From NCBI GenBank assembly GCA_025997715.1, contig BNUY01000181.1:1-5163 (forward strand): a stretch of DNA of 5,163 bases, given 5' to 3'. Numbering within the stretch: the first letter of the stretch is position 1; every line of letters begins with the position of its first letter. The notes under the pieces were generated by a model that did not search any database, was not told the origin of the DNA, and worked only from the letters and a program-made list of their open reading frames with translations. This document shows positions 1 through 5,155 of the stretch, piece after piece. Source of the DNA: Spirochaetia bacterium (lineage in GTDB: Bacteria > Spirochaetota > Spirochaetia > Treponematales > Breznakiellaceae). A program made the translations under genes and the position numbers.

Positions 1-408
1 CGCCGGAGTGCAGAAAAGCTTATTACCCGGGCCAAAATTGATTCGGTCCATAACCGGCGGCTTGTTTCCGCCCGTTTGTACGATGAGGGAATTGTGGCAA
101 AGCTCTTTACCGACATCGCTCTGCGGATGAAGGAACGTCCCGGCGGCTATACCCGGATCATCAAGCTTGGTGAACGCCTGGGGGATGCTGCGGAAGTGGT
201 TATCCTTGAACTGGTGGACTATAAGCTGGATACCGAGGGCGCCTCGGATAAAAAGGCCAAGAAAGCCGATAAGAAGAAAGACGATGCTGGGGATGCCAAG
301 GAAAAGAAGACAGACGCTAAGAAGGGCAGTGAAAAGGGCGCCGCCAAGGCCACCGCTGCGAAGGGTAAGGCTAAAGCGCCGAGGAAGACCGCTCCGGCGG
401 CTAAGTAA
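1..408 (+). CDS. rplQ: Large-subunit ribosomal protein L17, 5'-truncated, with Lys/Ala-rich C-terminal tail
   Basis: Component of the 50S subunit near the peptide exit tunnel. The frame is open from base 1, so the start lies outside the window; 135 residues remain before the TAA at 406-408. The visible part begins at about residue 45 of the E. coli protein and matches it well: [14 protein letters not shown], then [10 protein letters not shown], then [18 protein letters not shown], then ILELVDYK. The TTG at 76 is an internal Leu codon and not the start. After the L17 fold ends near base 240, about 55 extra residues (241-405) follow, with 19 Lys, many Ala, and Asp/Glu mostly in the first half; this resembles a histone H1-like disordered tail. 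E. coli L17 ends shortly after the fold. Mycobacterial L17 is known to carry a different C-terminal extension. The gene normally ends the rpoA operon, and rpoA is expected just upstream. Identity is secure; the role of the tail is unknown. Confidence 0.95.
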   Translation, partial: RRSAEKLITRAKIDSVHNRRLVSARLYDEGIVAKLFTDIALRMKERPGGYTRIIKLGERLGDAAEVVILELVDYKLDTEGASDKKAKKADKKKDDAGDAKEKKTDAKKGSEKGAAKATAAKGKAKAPRKTAPAAK

Positions 409-414
409 GGGGAG
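409..414 (+). promoter_or_regulatory. Ribosome binding site for the 66-residue CxxC protein
   Basis: The sequence GGGGAG starts directly after the rplQ stop codon and ends 8 bases before the ATG at 423. It is a strong Shine-Dalgarno site at normal spacing. It supports the small ORF as a translated gene and fixes its start. Confidence 0.8.
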
Positions 415-422
415 TAACGCAT

Positions 423-623
423 ATGTCGAAAGCACATAGAGGTAAGGGTATTCGGGAGCTTGCCTTCCGCGGACGGGGGACTTGTCCGGTCTGTTTAAGG
501 GAAAACACAAAGATTCTCTACGAGCAGGAAGTGGGCGAGGGGGATGCAAAAAAGAAAATACAGATATGCAAGACCTGCAAAGCGGCGGTGAAACACGGCA
601 AGAAGAGTTTGCCCACTGCGTAA
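423..623 (+). CDS. Unnamed 66-residue protein with two CxxC knuckles (zinc-ribbon-like)
   Basis: I do not recognise a named family. The protein is small and basic. It has an Arg/Lys-rich N-terminus (SKAHRGKGIRELAFRGRG), then CPVC with Cys21 and Cys24, then a 24-residue spacer predicted to form a beta hairpin, then CKTC with Cys49 and Cys52, and a basic end (KHGKKSLPT). The pair of CxxC knuckles is the usual layout of a four-Cys zinc ribbon, seen in several ribosomal proteins and in nucleic-acid-binding proteins. The ATG is preceded by a strong ribosome binding site, starts 14 bases after the rplQ stop, and is followed by a terminator, so the gene is almost certainly cotranscribed with rplQ as the last gene of the unit. 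By inference it could be a ribosome- or RNA-associated accessory protein. The two overlapping frames in this stretch lack such signals. Confidence 0.8.
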   Translation: MSKAHRGKGIRELAFRGRGTCPVCLRENTKILYEQEVGEGDAKKKIQICKTCKAAVKHGKKSLPTA

Positions 624-655
624 ATTATTCTAAGCACGAAGAAAAGAATAAAAAC

Positions 656-682
656 CGCAAAGGCGACTAAGGCGCGCGAAGG
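656..682. repeat. Three imperfect short tandem units, CGCAAAGG-like
   Basis: Three consecutive units start with CG and end in AAGG: CGCAAAGG (656-663), CGACTAAGG (664-672) and CGCGCGAAGG (673-682). The first is part of the left arm of the long inverted repeat. The units grow by one base each, so they are not an exact tandem repeat. They resemble degenerate intergenic repeat sequence; no function can be assigned. Confidence 0.35.
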
Positions 683-686
683 AAAG

Positions 687-731
687 AGGGTTAGAAAAAC
701 TGCTTGGCAGAGTTTTCTACCCTTCTTTTTT
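687..731 (+). terminator. Rho-independent terminator of the rplQ unit
   Basis: Arms at 687-703 and 707-723 fold into an interrupted stem: AGGG with CCCT, TAG with CTA, AAAA with TTTT, and CTGC with GCAG, around a TTG loop, with small bulges. The stem is followed at once by TCTTTTTT and further T-rich sequence. It lies 63 bases after the stop of the CxxC protein gene. On the minus strand the same stem is followed only by a weaker CTCTTTCC run. Confidence 0.8.
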
Positions 732-778
732 ATTTCTCCTTTTTCTTCTTCTTCGCCTTTGCGGTTAAATTTCTTTTT

Positions 779-2833
779 TCAATTCAGCGAGATGATACTA
801 TAAACCGCCGGAATTCCCCGTATATTTTTCATTACCTTTTTAAGATCCTCCGTTTGTTCCAGCTTCATGGTGAAAAACCCGGTGAGGTGGTTAGTCGAAG
901 TTTCTTCCAGGCGGCCTTCGACAAGGTGCCCCTGCTGTTTGCGTACCGCCCCTTCAATTTCTGAGAACAGGTCTGCGGACAGGCGGGCTTCGATCTTGAA
1001 GCGTTTGACCTGTGTTCCGCCGTTTTCCCATTCCGTGTCGATACGCCGCTCGGCAAAATCGGGGATGTTTGCCAGGTTGCTGCAGTTTTTCCGGTGGATG
1101 ATAATGCCCCGGCCCCGGGATACGTAGCCGAGTATGGGGTCGCCGGCCACGGGGTTACAGCATTTTGCAAAACGGATCATCATGTTTTTTTCGTCTTCCA
1201 CCCGTACCTGAAAAACGGCGCCGCCCCCAAGTTGTTCCTGGACAAAACGTTGAACCGGGCAGTCGCTTAGTTTTTCTGTTTCAGGCGGCTGGGCGGGTTT
1301 GGCGGGCTCAACCGGGGGTGTTTTCTTTTTGGCAATGACGTTTTTTTCGATGATCACCGAATCGTCATTTTCCTGAAGCCATGAACGTATCTTGTTCCGG
1401 GCCTTAGATGTTTTTACGATCCTGAGCCAGTTCACATGGGGCCGTGCGTTGGTGGCGGTTAGTATTTCTACCACCTGGGTGTTTTGTAACTCCGCGCTGA
1501 GGGGGATGATGGACCCATTGGCTTTGGCGCCCGCACAGTGATCCCCCACGGCGGAATGGATGTGGTAGGCAAAGTCGATGGGGGTGGAACCCATAGGTAG
1601 TTCTACTACCTTGCCCTGGGGGGTGAACACGTAGATAGAATCCTTGAGGAGTTCCCGCTTGATATCCTCCAGGAATGATTCTGAGGACCCGGTCTCCTTG
1701 ACCGCGACACCTTCCCCTTCAATCTGTTTCCAATCCTTTAGACGATTCACAATGGAGAGATCCTCCGGGCGGATCACTTTGCTGGCGGTACCCTGCTTGT
1801 AAAGCCAATGGCTGGCGACGCCGTATTCCGCGATGTGGTGCATTTCCCGGGTGCGGATCTGGATTTCCAGCAATCTGCCCTCATCGCCGGTATCCTCCAC
1901 CGAAGGTTCCCCTCTGGGTGAAACCATTACGGTGGTGTGGAGGCTTTGATAGCCGTTGGCCTTGTGCATGGCGATGTAGTCCTTGAAACGGCCGTCCTGG
2001 GGCTTCCACAGACGGTGAACCAGACCCAGGAGGTTGTAGCAGTCATCAATACTGTTGCAAAGAATACGGATGCCCAGCAAATCGTAGAGATCCCCCACAG
2101 ATTTATTGCGTTTCCGCATCTTTTGATATATGGAGTAAAAGTGTTTTGCACGGCTTTCCACTTCTATAGTGATGCCTGCGGCTTTTGCCTCGGCGGTGAT
2201 GGCGCCGCAAACCTTCTCCAGAAAATCCCGGCGTTCACTTTTTTTAAGGGATACGATTTCCTTTATCTGGAGAAAAGCTTCCCGGTTAAGGTGCTTGAGG
2301 GAAAGATCCTCCAACTCATCCTTCATCCAGGAAATTCCCAGCCGGTCCGCCAAGGGGGCGTAGATATCCAGACATTCCTGGGCAATGGCTTTCGGACTAA
2401 AGTCCGCCGGACCAGGGTCCGGAAGGGTTCTCATGCTGTACAGTTTATCCGCCAGTTTTATCAGGATGACCCGGATGTCGCTGACCATGGCAAAAAGCAT
2501 CTTCCGGATATTTTCGGCTTCGTGGTTGGTTTTGTTTTTTGCGGAAATATCGGCGATCCTGGTGATCCCATCAACCATGAGGGCGGTATCCTTGCCAAAT
2601 TTTTCTTTGACGGCTATTTGCCCGGAAGGATTTTGAAGCAGCGCGGCAATAATGGTGTCGGCGTCCATCTTAAGGTCCGCCAGGATTACGGCGACCCCTA
2701 ATGTTTGGGAGAGGGATTGCGGCGGCGCCCAGCGTAAGGCCTGCCTGATCCGTTCCCGATCCTCCGCAGAATAGCAGGCGGTGATTTTTTCGGTGAACGC
2801 GGACACGAGTCCGGTTGAAACAAGCGGTTCCAT
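779..2833 (-). CDS. relA: Long RelA/SpoT homologue: (p)ppGpp synthetase with degenerate hydrolase domain
   Basis: This cytoplasmic, ribosome-associated stringent-response enzyme transfers pyrophosphate from ATP to GDP/GTP. It has 684 residues, somewhat short for long RSH proteins (about 700-750). Domains in order: HD region 1-160; synthetase about 195-345 with KHFYSIYQKM (230-239), Asp251 in YDLLGIR, RFKD (282-285), Tyr295 in NGYQSLHTT, Glu323 in EIQIRT and AEYGVASHW; TGS about 398-460 with FAYHIHSAVG; a short helical stretch to about 490; a Pro/Lys-rich linker at 501-524; a Cys-rich region with CCNP (558-561), His580 and Cys584; and a C-terminal ACT domain at about 609-684. The HD domain lacks the hydrolase residues: Gln43 in place of the first His, Gln67-Asn68 in place of His-Asp, no ED pair, and Ser133 in place of Asn; only Asp129 remains. 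The ATG at 2833 has AGGA (2841-2844) inside the end of prmC, 7 bases upstream. It is the last gene of the unit and ends in TGA. By inference it synthesises but does not hydrolyse (p)ppGpp. Confidence 0.96.
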   Translation of the reverse strand: MEPLVSTGLVSAFTEKITACYSAEDRERIRQALRWAPPQSLSQTLGVAVILADLKMDADTIIAALLQNPSGQIAVKEKFGKDTALMVDGITRIADISAKNKTNHEAENIRKMLFAMVSDIRVILIKLADKLYSMRTLPDPGPADFSPKAIAQECLDIYAPLADRLGISWMKDELEDLSLKHLNREAFLQIKEIVSLKKSERRDFLEKVCGAITAEAKAAGITIEVESRAKHFYSIYQKMRKRNKSVGDLYDLLGIRILCNSIDDCYNLLGLVHRLWKPQDGRFKDYIAMHKANGYQSLHTTVMVSPRGEPSVEDTGDEGRLLEIQIRTREMHHIAEYGVASHWLYKQGTASKVIRPEDLSIVNRLKDWKQIEGEGVAVKETGSSESFLEDIKRELLKDSIYVFTPQGKVVELPMGSTPIDFAYHIHSAVGDHCAGAKANGSIIPLSAELQNTQVVEILTATNARPHVNWLRIVKTSKARNKIRSWLQENDDSVIIEKNVIAKKKTPPVEPAKPAQPPETEKLSDCPVQRFVQEQLGGGAVFQVRVEDEKNMMIRFAKCCNPVAGDPILGYVSRGRGIIIHRKNCSNLANIPDFAERRIDTEWENGGTQVKRFKIEARLSADLFSEIEGAVRKQQGHLVEGRLEETSTNHLTGFFTMKLEQTEDLKKVMKNIRGIPAVYSIISLN
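2393..2422. repeat. Alternating short inverted repeats inside relA
   Basis: CGGAC and GTCCG alternate four times in 30 bases. This gives two adjacent perfect stems, CGGACT/AGTCCG (2393-2406) and CCGGACC/GGTCCGG (2407-2422), and a third alternative pairing, GTCCG-C-CGGAC, across their junction. The segment encodes about residues 138-147 of the RelA/SpoT protein, a Pro/Gly-rich stretch just after the HD region. No function is known; it could be chance in GC-rich coding sequence. Confidence 0.4.
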
Positions 2834-2837
2834 TTTT

Positions 2838-3713
2838 TCATCCTAGCTGTGCACAGCCTGGCACACGGCTTTCTATCACCCGGTCCCGGCCGGACAGGTC
2901 CTGATAGATTCTGATATCCCGGTATTCCTTTTTTTCCAGTATCAGGGTAATTGCCGCCATTTGTCTAGGGTCCGCTTCCATGAGGAGGCTTCCCCCCGGC
3001 AAAAGATGCGCCGGTGCATCGGCTATGATCCGCCGGATGAGGTCCAGCCCGTCTGTCCCGCCGTCCAGTGCCTCAAGCGGTTCACCCCGGACTTCCCGGG
3101 TAAGGCCGGTGATTTCGCCGGAAGCTACGTAGGGGGGGTTGGCGGTGATACTGGAGAAAAGAGGGTACGGGGCTGCGTTAAAAAGGTCGCCCACAAGGAA
3201 ATGGATTGCTTCGGCGTTTCCCAGAAGGCGGCGGGCGTTTTCCCGTGCTATTGCTAAGGCCTTGGGGGAAATGTCCGAGGCGTAGACTTCCAGGGAGGGC
3301 CGTTCGTGTTTCAGGGCAATAGCTACCGCCCCCGAACCGGTACAGAGATCCAGCACGGGCTGAGGTACGTCTTCCGTAAGGGGCAGGGGCAGCGCAGCGA
3401 GGGCTGCATCCACCAAGGTTTCGGTGTCCGGGCGGGGGACCAGGACATCGGGGGTGACGGTGAAGTCCAAGCCGTGGAATTCCTTGCGGCCCAGGATGTA
3501 GGCGGTACAAACCCCTACAAGGCGCCGGTCCAGGAGATGGGTAAAGTCCCTTGCGGCATCTTCGTTCAGGGTTTCGGCGTCCCGGAGGATAAGTTTATCC
3601 CTGGTGGTTTTGAGGATGAAAGCCAGGAGCAGGGATGCATCTAGGGAAGGGGTTTCAATGCCGCCATCCTTAAGCCGCCCCGCCCCCTGGATGCGGGCTT
3701 CCCGGATAGTCAT
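2838..3713 (-). CDS. prmC: Peptide chain release factor N5-glutamine methyltransferase
   Basis: PrmC (HemK) uses S-adenosylmethionine to methylate the side-chain amide of the Gln in the GGQ motif of release factors, which raises termination efficiency. The protein has 291 residues, close to the usual 277-290. Visible marks: an N-terminal helical substrate-recognition domain (1-90), YILGRKEFHG (72-81), PRPDTE (93-98), SAM-binding motif I LDLCTGSGAVA (121-131), an acidic residue in YASDIS (144-149), and the catalytic NPPY (192-195), where Gln-binding occurs. It starts 21 bases after the prfA stop and ends 4 bases before relA, so it is in one transcript with both. I see no Shine-Dalgarno site before the ATG at 3713 (the preceding bases are TTGCCCC), and the two earlier ATGs are out of frame, so initiation is probably weak or coupled to prfA. 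The prfA-prmC pairing is common in bacteria and matches enzyme with substrate. Confidence 0.96.
   Translation of the reverse strand: MTIREARIQGAGRLKDGGIETPSLDASLLLAFILKTTRDKLILRDAETLNEDAARDFTHLLDRRLVGVCTAYILGRKEFHGLDFTVTPDVLVPRPDTETLVDAALAALPLPLTEDVPQPVLDLCTGSGAVAIALKHERPSLEVYASDISPKALAIARENARRLLGNAEAIHFLVGDLFNAAPYPLFSSITANPPYVASGEITGLTREVRGEPLEALDGGTDGLDLIRRIIADAPAHLLPGGSLLMEADPRQMAAITLILEKKEYRDIRIYQDLSGRDRVIESRVPGCAQLG
2846..2857. repeat. 12-base perfect palindrome just before the relA ribosome binding site
   Basis: GCTGTGCACAGC equals its own reverse complement. It lies within the last codons of prmC and ends one base from the AGGA that serves relA. In RNA it could form a 4-bp hairpin with a TGCA loop; in DNA it could be a dimer-binding site. 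It may equally be chance, since the bases also encode prmC residues. Confidence 0.35.
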
Positions 3714-3734
3714 GGGGCAATTACATTGTGCATA

Positions 3735-4820
3735 TTACGAAGCGGCGGGGGTTGATGCGGATGATTGAAGCAATTCCTCACGGGCGGAGAGTTTGAGGGC
3801 GTCGAAGAGTTCCGCAACATCACCCTGCATGATAAGGTCCAGCTTGTAAAGGGTGAGATTGATACGGTGATCCGTGAGCCGGTTCTGGGGGAAGTTGTAG
3901 GTGCGGATACGTTCGGAACGGTCACCGTTGCCAACCTGGCTTTTTCGGGCTTCGGCCCGTTCACTGGCGGCTTTAGCTTCCTCAAGTTCGTAGACACGCG
4001 CCCGGAGTATGCGCATGGCCTTAGCCTTGTTTTTTAGCTGGCTCTTTTCATCCTGGCAGTGGACCACCACGCCGGTGGGGATGTGGGTAATCCGTACCGC
4101 CGAGTCGGTGGTGTTGACGCACTGGCCTCCGGGACCGCCGGCGCGCATTACGTCGATGCGGAGGTCCTCGGTGCGGATATCGATTTCGGTTTCGTCCGCT
4201 TCGGGGAGTACCGCCACGGTAACGGCTGAGGTGTGGATCCGGCCCGATGCTTCGGTGGCGGGGACCCGCTGGACCCGGTGCACCCCGGATTCGTAACGGA
4301 GGTTTTCGTAGACATTGCTGCCGCTGATGGAAAAGATGATTTCCTTAAAGCCCCCCAACTCGGTTTCGTTGGAACCCATGATTTCAAATTTCCAGCCCCT
4401 GGTTTCGGCAAACCGGGAGTACATGCGGTAGAGGTCCGACGCAAAGAGGGCCGCCTCATCACCGCCGGTACCCGCACGGATTTCCATGATGATGTTCTTT
4501 TCGTCCAGCGGGTCCTTGGGAATCAGAAGAAATTTGAGGCGATCCTCGGCATCCTTCAGGCGGGTTTCCAGTTCCCGGCTTTCTTCTTTGGCCATTTCAC
4601 GCATCTCCGGGTCCTTTTCGTTCTGGATTAGGGATTTGGCGTCATCAAGTTGTCCGGTAATTTCTTCGATCTCCCGTTGTGAAGCTGCAATGGTATCCAA
4701 CTGAGAATATTCCTTCATTATGTCGCGGTATTTTTTCTGATCCCTTACCAAGTCCGGGTCCTGGATTAAGCCCGACAGTTCTGTATGCCGCCGTAATAGG
4801 GATTCGAGACGTTCATTCAC
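3735..4820 (-). CDS. prfA: Peptide chain release factor 1
   Basis: RF1 recognises UAA and UAG in the ribosomal A site and triggers peptide release. With the GTG start at 4820 the protein has 361 residues, the usual length. The N-terminal coiled helical domain spans about 1-100. [13 protein letters not shown] is at 115-127. The codon-recognition tripeptide Pro187-Ala-Thr189 sits in [18 protein letters not shown], which is RF1-type (RF2 has SPF). The catalytic Gly231-Gly-Gln233 is in [17 protein letters not shown], with Cys after the Gln where E. coli has His. A C-terminal [20 protein letters not shown] block is at 306-325. An upstream ATG in frame at 4946 would add 42 residues unlike any RF1 and would overlap the small upstream gene, so I reject it. 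AGGAG at 4831-4835 lies 10 bases before the GTG, inside the upstream ORF, whose TAA is one base away. This indicates translational coupling. Gln233 is the expected target of the neighbouring PrmC. Confidence 0.98.
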   Translation of the reverse strand: MNERLESLLRRHTELSGLIQDPDLVRDQKKYRDIMKEYSQLDTIAASQREIEEITGQLDDAKSLIQNEKDPEMREMAKEESRELETRLKDAEDRLKFLLIPKDPLDEKNIIMEIRAGTGGDEAALFASDLYRMYSRFAETRGWKFEIMGSNETELGGFKEIIFSISGSNVYENLRYESGVHRVQRVPATEASGRIHTSAVTVAVLPEADETEIDIRTEDLRIDVMRAGGPGGQCVNTTDSAVRITHIPTGVVVHCQDEKSQLKNKAKAMRILRARVYELEEAKAASERAEARKSQVGNGDRSERIRTYNFPQNRLTDHRINLTLYKLDLIMQGDVAELFDALKLSAREELLQSSASTPAAS

Positions 4821-4821
4821 C

Positions 4822-4992
4822 TTAAAGTTTCTCCTGAAAATGAGGACAGGAATAAACCACCACTTCCATGGGATCGTCCTTGGCGGAAAATTCCTCCATT
4901 GCCTTGAACAGGGTGCCCTGGACACGGCAAGCGCCGTTCTGATCACAAAGAGGACAGGCGCCGTTACCCCGGGGGTTAATTATAACATCCAT
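4822..4992 (-). CDS. Unnamed 56-residue Cys/His-rich protein upstream of prfA
   Basis: I do not recognise a named family. The ORF starts at ATG 4992 and ends in TAA at 4822-4824. It carries Cys13-Pro-Leu-Cys16, Cys22, and Cys49-Pro-His51, which is enough ligands for one zinc (CxxC plus CxH or similar). The middle ([28 protein letters not shown]) looks like a helix followed by a strand. No signal peptide or membrane segment is seen. It is separated from prfA by a single base and holds the prfA ribosome binding site in its last codons. A promoter lies directly upstream, so it is the first gene of the unit. An in-frame ATG at 5064 would add 24 residues but lacks a ribosome binding site and begins upstream of the promoter, so I prefer 4992, which itself has no clear Shine-Dalgarno site. 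The cysteines, coupling and promoter make a real gene likely; the function is unknown. Confidence 0.75.
   Translation of the reverse strand: MDVIINPRGNGACPLCDQNGACRVQGTLFKAMEEFSAKDDPMEVVVYSCPHFQEKL
4831..4835 (-). promoter_or_regulatory. Ribosome binding site for prfA inside the preceding ORF
   Basis: AGGAG on the minus strand lies 10 bases before the GTG start of prfA and within the last four codons of the 56-residue ORF. It decides the choice of GTG 4820 over the longer ATG 4946 form and suggests that translation of the small ORF influences prfA initiation. Confidence 0.7.
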
Positions 4993-5002
4993 TATGGGAT
5001 AG

Positions 5003-5031
5003 AGTATAGCAGAAAAATAGTATCCGTACAA
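5003..5031 (-). promoter_or_regulatory. Sigma70-type promoter of the prfA-prmC-relA unit
   Basis: On the minus strand, a -35-like TTGTAC (5026-5031) and a -10 TATACT (5003-5008; five of six match consensus) are separated by exactly 17 bases. The -10 is preceded by TGC, an extended -10 element that can compensate for the weak -35. Initiation would fall near 4996-4994, only 2-4 bases before the ATG at 4992, giving an almost leaderless message. This is inferred from sequence only. Confidence 0.5.
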
Positions 5032-5044
5032 GGAGCCGCATAGC

Positions 5045-5099
5045 CTCACGTTAAATCTAACCATGGAGCCGGACGAATCTCATGTAAAAATCTAACCAT
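5045..5099. repeat. Imperfect 20/21-base direct repeat pair
   Basis: The copies at 5045-5064 and 5079-5099 share CTCA, GT and an exact 12-base core AAATCTAACCAT (5053-5064 and 5088-5099), differing by two substitutions and one indel. A 14-base spacer separates them. The core-to-core distance is 35 bases, a little over three helical turns. They lie upstream of the prfA-unit promoter and before the possible divergent start at 5156. They could be paired regulator sites or a remnant of a dispersed repeat. Confidence 0.5.
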
Positions 5100-5155
5100 A
5101 GCCAACTACAATCAAACCCTAAAACAAGAAGTTTGGGGGTACCGTGGAGTTGACT

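Larger units (their letters stand above)
653..766. terminator. Long inverted repeat enclosing the rplQ-side terminator; likely minus-strand terminator of the prfA-prmC-relA unit
   Basis: Two perfectly complementary 14-base arms lie at 653-666 (AACCGCAAAGGCGA) and 753-766, separated by 86 bases that hold the inner hairpin at 687-723. Read on the minus strand, the second arm is followed by a T-rich run (bases 652 down to about 640: TTTTTATTCTTTTC), as expected for intrinsic termination of transcripts coming from the relA gene, whose stop is at 779. Read on the plus strand, the arm at 753-766 is followed by AAATTTCTTTTTT. The 86-base loop is long for a classical terminator, so the arms may instead be a dispersed intergenic repeat. 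The 155-base stretch 624-778 holds no gene that I can support. Confidence 0.6.

Noticed and set aside
482..670. 62-residue plus-strand frame overlapping the CxxC protein gene
   Set aside because: It is out of frame with the ORF that has the strong ribosome binding site and paired CxxC motifs, and it runs into the terminator repeat.
704..964. 86-residue plus-strand frame with a Phe-rich hydrophobic start resembling a membrane segment
   Set aside because: The hydrophobic run is the T-rich terminator sequence translated, and the rest is antisense to the 3' end of relA. It would begin inside the terminator stem.
1937..2701. 254-residue open frame on the plus strand
   Set aside because: It lies entirely antisense to the well-supported RelA/SpoT gene, has no ribosome binding site and resembles no protein family. 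It is a shadow of the GC-rich codons on the other strand.
4233..4631. 132-residue open frame on the plus strand within prfA
   Set aside because: It is antisense to conserved RF1 sequence, including the codon-recognition region, and has no start signals of its own.
4822..4946. N-terminal extension of RF1 to ATG 4946
   Set aside because: It would add 42 residues with no RF1 similarity, overlapping the small Cys/His gene. GTG 4820 has its own AGGAG and gives the normal RF1 length.
4979..4984. Perfect TATAAT on the minus strand
   Set aside because: It lies inside the small Cys/His ORF and has no -35-like sequence at the right distance (bases near 5002-5007 read ATACTC). The extended -10 promoter just upstream fits better.
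4822..5064. Longer 80-residue form of the Cys/His protein starting at ATG 5064
   Set aside because: The extra 24 residues start inside a direct repeat with no ribosome binding site, and the likely promoter lies downstream of that start. The cysteine-bearing part begins after ATG 4992.
5045..5099. Two repeats with a spacer as a CRISPR fragment
   Set aside because: There are only two imperfect copies, the spacer is 14 bases and the repeat is 20-21 bases, and no cas gene is present.
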